64,000 nt of DNA. It comes from Bemisia tabaci (taxonomy: Eukaryota; Arthropoda; Insecta; Hemiptera; Aleyrodidae). This document shows positions 34,701 through 45,300 of the stretch, piece by piece. The notes beneath the pieces are model-generated. The model did not search any database. It was not told the DNA's origin and saw only the letters and a program-made list of their open reading frames with translations. How positions within the stretch are numbered: the first letter of the stretch is position 1; each line of letters opens with the position of its first letter. Location of the stretch: NCBI RefSeq assembly GCF_918797505.1, contig NC_092795.1, positions 16,665,131 to 16,729,130 of the forward strand. Direction: 5' to 3'. Position numbers and translations under genes: made by a program.

Positions 34701-37700
34701 TTCCCAGGCATAGTCTATGGAGAAGAAAAGGGGAAAAAAGGTTATTAGATAATAAATTGATTTAATAACCCTAACAGGGTGGTCCAAAAGTCTCGCCCAC
34801 CACCAGGAAAACTTTTTTTTTGCCAAGTTAACTAGGTATTGAATTTAAACTTTGGGAGTATTGTTTGTCAAAAGTTTGAACTGTGAAAAAAGGTAGGATT
34901 CGCCCAATCGCCCTTACTCCATAGGGTGTGACCAAAATTTAGAAGGGCCCAATAGGAGCCGCAAGGATGGGTATTTTGAGTTAGAAAAATCTTCAAAGTT
35001 TCAACTCGACACTAAAATTAACGAAGAAAAATGATCAGGGTGTAAAGGTACTTTTGGTTAACCTTGCAGAAATTAACTAATTATTATACTTTGCCCTCGT
35101 TCTGTTATCAAAGTGCGTTAAATCAGGTAATATTCCTGAATAGAAAATTCAATTGGCTTCAGAGTTAACACCATCGGTTATGCATGTGTTGTATCTACAA
35201 AAAAGTATCTAAAACAGCGAACGCTTCCATACGTGAATGAGAGTCACGAAATATTTGAACAAGTTCCCTTTGTCAATAATCACATTCAAATGTGTTTTTT
35301 GGTCTTTTCCATATTATCTTTCTTTCATTAATTTAGACATGTTTTAAGGAAAATAAAACAACTTTTCTTTGGAGGTTTACCTATATCGTCCTGGGTTTGG
35401 TCATGGGCTACGACACAAAATCTTATGATGAATTTATCATTGACTTTTGAAGGAACCATGTGCAGTTTTCCGGAATCGTTAATGGCTTCCAAAAGTTTCT
35501 GATTCATTTTATTGACGGATTCTATTGTCATTCCCTGGTTGCCAACCAGTCGGAAACACACTAAGCCCAGCTGAAAAACAAAACGGAAGTCGAAGTCAAC
35601 TGATATCACTGCTTCCTTAATATTTCGATTGAAAACTTAACACTCTTTCGATACTTGATTAATAAACGCTTACTCTGTAAATTTTAGTGAATGACTTCCT
35701 AAATACAATTCTGTGAGTATCGGATTTTTTTATGAATCTTCCAAAAGACCGCATACATTACTAGGAACGTTCACAATGTTCGATCTACATCTAAGAACAT
35801 TTTTTAAAATATCTTTCTGTAATTAAGAATGTTTTTCAAGTTATCTTCCGATGGTCAAGAATATTTTTTGAAAAAAATTAATTTTTGTCCGAAAATATTT
35901 TCATAAATTCCTGTCTGGGTAAAATATATTTCTCTATTCTCTTGCAAAAATATTTGTTAAATTATCTTCCTACATGTCATGAAGTTTTCAAAAATGCAGA
36001 TAATATATGTGTCCATCTCCAGTCCATCTCTAGTGCGTATACTTCCTACCTTGCTAAAGTCTCAACAAATTTTTGTCTCGTTATGATATATTTTCTATTT
36101 TTAATATTTGATGGTTTTATTAAACTTTTTGTGCTTTTTTATAACATTCTGAATCTAAGAGAAGATGATTGCAAAATGGTTTACCTTGACTTCATTCGAT
36201 ATTTCAAATCTGGAATCGGCCAAGACAAGTTTCTCGAATCGTTTGGCCAACTCGCAGTGATGTCTTATATATTTTTGGAGGCCGGAAATCCCGTAGGTGC
36301 GAAGAACGAACCAAAGTTTCAAGGATCTAAATCTCCGACTGAGAGGGATTTGCCAATGTCTATAATCTATCGCACCCTCAAATCCGTGCTTTAAGTAAAC
36401 CGGGTTTACCACCAGCGCGCTGGTCAGTTTGTACCTATAAAATCGTAAAATTTTTCATTGAATCGTCTGATTATCATTACTTTATTGTTATTATTTCGAG
36501 TAGCGAATGTACTATACCTCACCTCTGGCGAAAAAAATCCCATAGCCAGAATTATTGTCCCTTGTCGAGAGACGAAATACGAGTTATAATTATGTCGACT
36601 CCTACGTCGCTCAAATGATGTAAAACGTGGTTTCTCACTCACAGATAGAAAACTTATGTTATATCTTCGAAAAGACCGTGACATTGCTCAATTTTTCCAC
36701 ATTTATTGCAAGTCTGACCAACTAAGGCTTAGTAAACTTGAGATATTTGTAATTGGATGAAACTAAGCACCAGGGGAATACTCAGACAAGAGCTCTGAAA
36801 AAACGCAAACGTGTAACAGCTCAGGACTCCTGACATATGTCGGATGGCGACGCATTAGGAATTGGAAGATAAAGAAAGGAAGAGGAGGGAGAGAAAGAAG
36901 GGGAGGAGAGAAAGAAGGGGAGGAGAGAAGAAGAGGTGGTGGGTGATGCAGGAGACGAGAAAGAATCAAAGAGGGGAAAAGAAGGAGAAGAAAGAGAAGA
37001 AGAGAAAGGAAACGACGAAAAAAATAAATCGTTCTTCTTATTCCTCTTTTTCTTCCTTTCTTTTGTTCTTCTTTTTTATTTTTCTTTCGTCTCTTTTCTT
37101 TTTGCTTTCTTATTTTATTGTTTTTCTTATTTTCAGATTTTCCTATTTTCCTTCTTTTTATTCTTATTCTTCTTCTTCATTTCGTTCATTTTCCTCTCCT
37201 TTCTCTTCTTCTTCTCTTCTTCTTTTCCTTCTTCTTATTCTTCTTCTTCCATTTCTGCTACTTCTTCTCCGTCTCCTCCTCTATTTTCTCTCGTTTTCCG
37301 ATTTCGTCCTCATTCGACGTACGTTAGGCATTCGACGAGCTGTTTCTGAGAGTAGGATCCATCAATGCGAATTACAGCACTGAAAGCCGCGCTAAAGTTC
37401 GGCGGTAAGTCACGCTCGAGGATAAATGAAAAGACAAACGCGTAGCAGAGCCTGCTGAGAAAAGACCTCTGGCAATTTTCCATACCGTCGGAGATTGGAG
37501 GAAAATCATATAAATATCACTTTTAGAGAGAGCAAAGGCGGAGGCGGCGGCGGCGCGGCGGAATGAACTTACCGGTTCTTAACCCAGAGGCAGGAGCAGT
37601 CGAAGCAGGTGAGGAGCCACTTGTTGGTGTTGGTGCTGATCGAATCAGCGAATTGGACCCCTTTGAGGTAGGAGCGGAACTCCGGGCAGACGAAGGCGGC

Positions 37701-40700
37701 CCCGGCGTAGGCGGCGTCGATGTGGAGCCACACCGTCGGGAACTCCCGGCAGACCAACCCGATCTCCTCGACGTTGTCGAACGAGCAGACCGACGTCGTC
37801 CCCAGCGTCGCCGCCACGTAGAACGGGATCATCCCCATCGCTTGGTCCTGCATCATCACCTGTCCGAATGAAAACATGGTCGGGGTCACTTCAACGGAAA
37901 CTGGCTGATGAACTGGACGTATTTATGCTAAAAGGAGATATGTGCAAGTGGAAAGATGGGGTGTGCTCGTTAGTTGGGTCATAAGAAACAATGTAAAAGT
38001 GGATATAGCTCCTTTTGAGAAAATTGAAAAGCGGGATTTGACATTAAATAAAAAAAGGCTAAGCGCCAAAATATGCTAACTCATGAGCCGCGGGCATGGC
38101 AAGAGAGCGTTGTGGACAGGGCTCATGAGTTAAAGACGCCGGACGGCGATCCCGATCCCGAAACCGTCACCGCACTCACCGCTGACGTCACTGGCGCTTT
38201 ATATTCCCCATTCATTCTTATAGCCCGACCACTAACGAGCACACCCCATCTTTCCACTTCCACATATCTCCTTTTCGCATAAATACGTCCAAATGGCTGA
38301 TCATTCTGCCGTGCAACGCAAAAACGCTGTAAACGCCATTTAACATTCTTTGGAAACGATGCATCATGGTAAATAAACTTGTGTACCTCGGAACAATGTT
38401 TTTACAGAATTTTTTTGCAAATACTATCAAGAACTTAACCTGAAAATTTGAGGTGCATGGGTAAAACAGTCTCTGTTTTATGAATTATTAACTACCAAAA
38501 AACGCGGGAAAATCTTGATGGATTTACGGCGTTCTTGCTTAGCGAGGTAGTATTGGAGTTGATAGACATAGATGTGGACAAACATGATAAGCAGAGGCTT
38601 GGCGTGAATTGCGATGTATCGATTGTTATGCCATTTAAACCTATGGCAAAGAATCGATTATTTAGGTGTTCGCTGCGAACATCCTGTTTCTCGATCCGTT
38701 TCCATAAGTTTAAATGGCATAATAATCGATATATCGCAATTCACGCCCCGCCACTGATGATAAAGGGAAAATGGAGCGATCCTATTTGAATCGACGTATG
38801 CGAAAACGTCCGATGCCCAAGGCAGTGTTTCAGAATTTGAGTGTACAATTTCGTTGTAACTTAACGACACAAGGATAGTTTAAGACGTTAGGAATGTAGA
38901 GCAATTTCATAAATAATCCCTCAAGTGTAATTAAACGTTTACAAAAGAGATCGATCCTATTCATCAGTCCTGGAGAGCTCTTTTAGACATTTAAATGTGA
39001 ACTAGGGACCTAAGGCCGCTACGCGGCTAGCAACCACTGAAAAAACTACACGTAAAAAATCGTAGAGCAACCATATTTGAGTCTTTTAAGAGATTAATGA
39101 ATTCACAACCCGACGGGTGCACCCGAAAAAAAGCGTATATTTGTCTCAGATTGCAACTTTATGCACCACTTTTATGTTTAGTTTCTAATAAGTGTTTTCA
39201 AAGAGCTACACACAGTTTTCTGAGAAGTTTCCGCGAATTTACCTATATGATGTTAAATAAAAGTATTGAAAATTTCGACGAGACATTTGCGTTCGTTCTA
39301 TTTTCTTTTAATGTAACTAAAAAAAATTAAATATCTACCTAATTTCAGAATCCTTAAATGAGGATACACATTTTCCCTTTAATTGTGATAAAAACTAGAG
39401 CAGCAAGTCAAGAATGATGACACGCAGTCATACAGCATTTCTACAGTCTTGCAGGCCCTAATATGCGTTTCACGTTAACTAACCGACTGTACTGCGTTTG
39501 GCGCAATGCGAGAAGTATTCATGCAGTCTTGTAGGCGCTAATACGGGCCGTGCGCCGACCGCGCCGTTTGGCGCAATGCGTGAAGTGTTCCTAAAGTCTT
39601 GCAGGCGCTAATATACGTTCAACGCCGGCCGCACTGTGTTTGGCGCGATTATTCTACCGCAAGTTCGAATAATCGGGGCATCGAATAATGAAGCATATAA
39701 GGTCCATGTTGTGTCTCGACGCCGTATGAGCAATCCAACGTTGCCTCGTTCCTCCCGACTAAATATTTCTTCCGAGAAAAGTTAGGAAAGTTTTTTTATT
39801 AATGCGTATTCAATCTTTTCACTTCATTTATCATCAGAGGGCAAGACATCGATGACTTGTCAACAAACTAACCTGTACTAGCGTTGACATTAAAATGCGT
39901 TTATTTTTCAACTGTTTTCTGTTATGCCAAACTTCTACCTTAAATTAACTTCATTTTAAACTCGCGCATTCCTGTTGTAGATATTAAGGTTTCTATTCGC
40001 GCAACCTTTGTGCCTTTATCGCGCAATCCTCATATATTTTCTTAGACCTTTCGCGCAATCCTGGATTACCGAGAGAAGAATGAGCTTCAATTTCGCCCTA
40101 AAGATAAACGATATATCGCAACTTTCAGTTACTTCAATCCTCAAAGCCGACTTTCCCATTGGTAGTAATGATACAATGGACGTATTTATGCTAAAAGAAA
40201 TTATGTTGCACGGAGCTCCTAAACACATGGTATGCTTTCGGTGTAAATATGTCCAAATCATGTTGCATTAGATTGAAATAGCGACTGGAGTCGATGTTTT
40301 TATCCCTAGATCCACATTTTAATCAAACTTTATGGAGCCGTGAACATGGCAAATAACAACTTCAAACAGCTTTTCTTCTATAGGGCTCTATGGTTTTTGC
40401 AATGAATCCTTCAAACCACCATACATCCAGTTATAGATAAATGTAGTTAAATCCAGTAAAATGAAAAATGTCATTAAAATCCAGTTATGTTGGTTATTTT
40501 TTGTAGTTCTTTTGTGATTGCTACTGTCCCATGCATAAGCACCATCAATCAATAAAAACTGTTCTAATTATAGCAGTTAATTTCGAGTTTTTTGGCATTA
40601 AGGTCCTATCTCCGGTGGACGGCCACACCTGTCTTACGTAAAAATGTGTGCCTACCTCTCTCAACGCAGCTCCTCTCAAACTATTGTGCTCATCTGGTTC

Positions 40701-42270
40701 AACAATTTTGAGCTTGACGAAAGCCATCATCGCCCCTTTCTCAACGCAGGAGTGAGCTTCTCTCGAGCAGTACGCGATGAGCTTTGAAAGTAGGACTCCT
40801 TCGTCGATGAACGGGTGCTGTGCCTTCAGATTTTTTATAGCGTGTGCTCTTGCTGAGATCATGGTGGTTAACACAATTTCGCTCGTAGATCCCTGCAAAC
40901 AATAGCGAACTTAAAACAATATTTTGTGGCGGGAAATTTTATAGCGTGTGATCTTGCTGAGATCATGGTGGTTAACACAATTTCGCTCGTAGATCCTTGC
41001 AAACAATAGCGAACTTAAAACAATTTTTTGTGGCGGGAAATAGGCTCCATTTTTAAGAGGTTCAAGGAAAATTTCCTCCAGCACTCATGCATATTTGACT
41101 GATTTGGTGCGACATTGTAAATAGATTCATTTTTTAGCTTAGTGGTAGATTTCATAATTTAGTCGCACCATTCCGTTTCTTGTGAAATGGAATGATGTAG
41201 TTGCTGAGATTTGAAACCCTGGATCTTACCTAAACTTCATCGTCAAAAATTTTACTTTCACGTAACTTTTTATATCATCTGAAGTAAATCAGCTCTTGGT
41301 TCCACTGACTCTCAAGGTAGCTCGCTCTTTAATACTCATACGTGAAAATTTACTCTTTTTGTGCTTTCTTCATTTTTTATTTTTTGGCAAAATTAATTTT
41401 ATCCAAAAAGAAACCGGCGAGAACTTATCGAGGAAAGCTATCTTGACTTAGAAGATCCTCAGGCATTTTTATCATTTCCCATTCAGTACACAAATCTAAG
41501 AGTTCATGCTCGAGGATATTTCAAAATTTACAAAATGAAAATATTACAAACTTTGTAGAATATAAGCCTCCGAGAATTAAAAATTAAAAACTCCCTGAGA
41601 AGATCTTCAGAACTCTGATATCAACGATGAACGACGACGATGCGTATCTCTAAGTGCTTTTTAAGAGTGCAAATACTTTTAAGGACAGAACCATGCCAAT
41701 CATCAACACAGACAAATAACCCAATACATCCCCCCACCACCCCCCCCCTCATTATCACAAACCCATCATTACGCTAATCCACCCACTCCTAAACCCAAAT
41801 CAACTCTAACAATCCCTTATATCAAATCCTCCCAACAACATTACCCCCTCAATCCCCCCCCAAAAATTCCCCCATCCCCCCCCTTCCACCGCTCAACCTC
41901 TAAACCCTATCCAATCTCCTTAATAAAACTCCCCAAATATCAACATCCCCCCGATACCTCCCACCATTCATCAAACTTCAAAACCAACCTCCTTTAAACC
42001 TCTCTACACACACCCCTCCCCCATTCCACCCCATAATAAATCCAAATAATCCTACCCCAAAAACCTACCCACCCTAACACATACTCCACCCCAACTTCTC
42101 ACCACACCAACCCTTTCCAACCACCTCAAAACCATAAAACCAAAATACACCCACCCCAGCACAACCCCACTTACAACCCAAACCAAAAACATCCACACTA
42201 TCTCACCCCCCAAACCACAACCCCCCCATACACAACATACCCCTCAGCCTCACTTCAAAACCCTACACCC

Positions 42271-42321
<51 letters not shown>

Positions 42322-45300
42322 AAAATACCCCCCCCCCTCACCTCCCCCACCCATACACCACCTCCCCACCCTCAACAACCAACCCCACCAAACAAACACT
42401 GCCCCCACTTCCCCCCCCACCCTTCTCACCAATCCCCACATTCCACCTACACACCTCCTAAACTTCTCTCCCTCATACCCCAAAAACCCAAATCCACAAC
42501 CCCTACATCTCTACCAATTACCCCCCCCACCAATCAACCTACCCCCACCCCTCACAAATAAACCCCTAACATAATCCCATCTTTCATTCCCTTCCATACC
42601 ACCCTCTCCAACCAAAACCAAACAAACCCAACCTCCCACCTCTCTATTCACAACCCAATTACCCACCCCAAAAAGACCACCTTCCCACCACAAACATTCA
42701 CCACCCACCCTCACCAACACTCCCACTTTCTCCATTCATCCCCCCCATTCATAAACCACCACACTCTACTCCTCACTACCAAACAACACGTACACCCATC
42801 CTACCCCCCCCCACCTCACTATCTTCAAAACCACAAAAACCAACTACCAACAACTATCCACTTCCCCCTCCTCCAACAACCCTATTCCCCTCCCAATCCC
42901 CCCCCCCTTCCAATCCTTCACCTTCCCCCCAAATTCCCCAATAAAACTACCCTAAACTCCCCACATTCTCATACCTCCAAATTCATTTACATTAACCCAC
43001 CTCCCCTCCATCCATCAACACCTCCCACTCCAACCATTCTTCCCACTCATCATCCCCCAACATTCCACTCCTCATCCCCCCTTAAAACCTTATCCACACC
43101 ATCTCTTCATATACCATTCAACTATTCCCCAAATCCTCCCCAATCCCCATACACACACAACCACCAACCCCAAATCACCATAATCTCACCATCCCCCTAC
43201 CCCCCTAATTTCCCCATCCCCCCCCAAAATCTCTTCCTACCCACCTCCACTCCAAAAAAAATATAAACATAAAATACCAAAACCTCTCTCCACCAACCCC
43301 CTCCCCCAACCCCCTCTCCCCCCCCCCCCAACCCACTCAACCCAATTCCATCCACACCTCCCACCACTCCTTTCCCCTCATCACCCATCATTTCCTACTC
43401 CATCCCTATTCATATCCCTTATAATACCCCCCCCTCTCCCCCTCCTTATCCACCTTAATCCCCCAACTCCAAACAATAATTTCCCACACCATACCCACTC
43501 CACCCACCAAAATCCTCAACACAACTCATCACCCACCCCCCACCACCCAAACAACAACACTTCTCCTCTCCTCACTCCCACCACCTATAATACAAAACCC
43601 CCCCCCCACCTAAACCTCCCCTCTCAAAATAACTATCTTCCCCACCCAACAACATAACAAAACCTCCATAACCACACTCCCTCAACTAAACCTCCACTTC
43701 CCTCACCCCCACCCATACCCCATATCTCCTCTTCTCCTCTCTTCTATTTCTAAACTTCTCACACTTTATCATCATTCCACACACCACACACAATCCCCCT
43801 CTTCCCCTTCTTCCCATCCCCAATCCCCCAATCACCCAAAAACCCTCCCACACCACTCCCCTCCACACACTTATCCCCCCACCACCACTCCTCCCCCCTC
43901 CTTACCCCCCTCCCACTCTCACCCCAAACCATCTTATCCCATCAAAAAAACAACACTCCTCCTCCCTATCCTTCATTAACCATTCTAACAAATTTCCCCT
44001 TCTACATCTCTTCCACTCCAAAAACTTCTCCCTTAAAAATCCCATTCAACAACACTAAACTTCCCACACCCACTATACAACCCCCTACCCCCCCCCCCCC
44101 AAAACCCCCTCACCCCTAACACAATACTTTCACACTTTTCCATACTACCCCCATAACCTAAAAATCACTACACCACACCCCTCCAATAACAAACCCCACC
44201 AACCAAACTATCTCCTCACAATTACTACCTCTCACATCAACATCCCAAACCCCATCTCAACTTTCCCACAAAAATCTCCCCCCAATAACCCCCTTCCAAA
44301 CCAACCTTCACACCAACAACTTCCTTCCTAAATCCCAATCCTCCCCCACATTACCTCATAATCCACATCCCTCAACCCCTACATCCCCTCCCCCCCCATC
44401 CATAACCAACTTCCAACACTATACCACAACCCTCATTTACCCTACATCCACCTTAAATACCATACACATCCCAAAACCTTCTCCAATTTCAACAAACCCC
44501 CCATCCAAACCCTTCCCAAATCAAACATTCCCAAATCATTCATCACTCTCACCCCCTCCTACCAACAATCCAAACTTCTCCCCCTCACCCACTCCCACTC
44601 CCTCCCATACACTCCACCCTCCATACCACCCATAAAAAAATCACTCTCTAAAACTTACCCCCATTCCAAACCCCCCCCCTCCAACACACACCCATCACAT
44701 AATAAAATACATTCCATCCCCCCCCCACAAAACAACTCACTCAACCAATCTCACACACACAAAAAAAATCAAATCCCCTCCACTCCAAATACAAACCCAC
44801 CCCCCACCAAAATCCCTACACCTCTAAATCCCCCCCACCCCCCAACAACTCATCCCCCCACCTCCAAATACACCCAACCTTCAAACCCACAATTACTCCT
44901 ACACAACACCCCCCCCCCCCCCCCTTCCAACAATCAACTCCTCCCCACACACTAACTATTCCTTCCAACAACCTTCCCACTCACCCCACCAAAAACCCCC
45001 TAACACCAAAACCCCCCCTTCTCCACCCCCCTTCATCTAACCCACCATTCAAACCCCCATTCAAACATACTAAATATTCCCCCCCCAATACCAACATCCC
45101 ACCAACTCTCTCTACCCAACTCTTTTACAATCCCCATCCCCTCATCACCAAAATACAAAAACTAACCCACTGCAACCCCCCCCCATACCCAATCAACAAA
45201 CCACACTTCCCCTCATAACCCCCTATACCCAACCCCCAACCACTCCATTCCTTCACATCACCCCAACTCTCTATCCCCCAATTCCTATCACCTATTTATA

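Larger units (their letters stand above)
38292..40655 (-). other. Tdc intron with MITEs and short repeats
   Basis: Contains the hAT-like MITE at 38592-38756, the repeats at 39440-39650 and the short TGGACGTATT element at 40177-40255. No additional exon recognised. Confidence 0.5.

Noticed and set aside
36862..37383. Long open frames across the purine/pyrimidine tract (also 47344-47872)
   Set aside because: Low-complexity Lys/Glu or Ser/Phe/Leu strings created by base composition.
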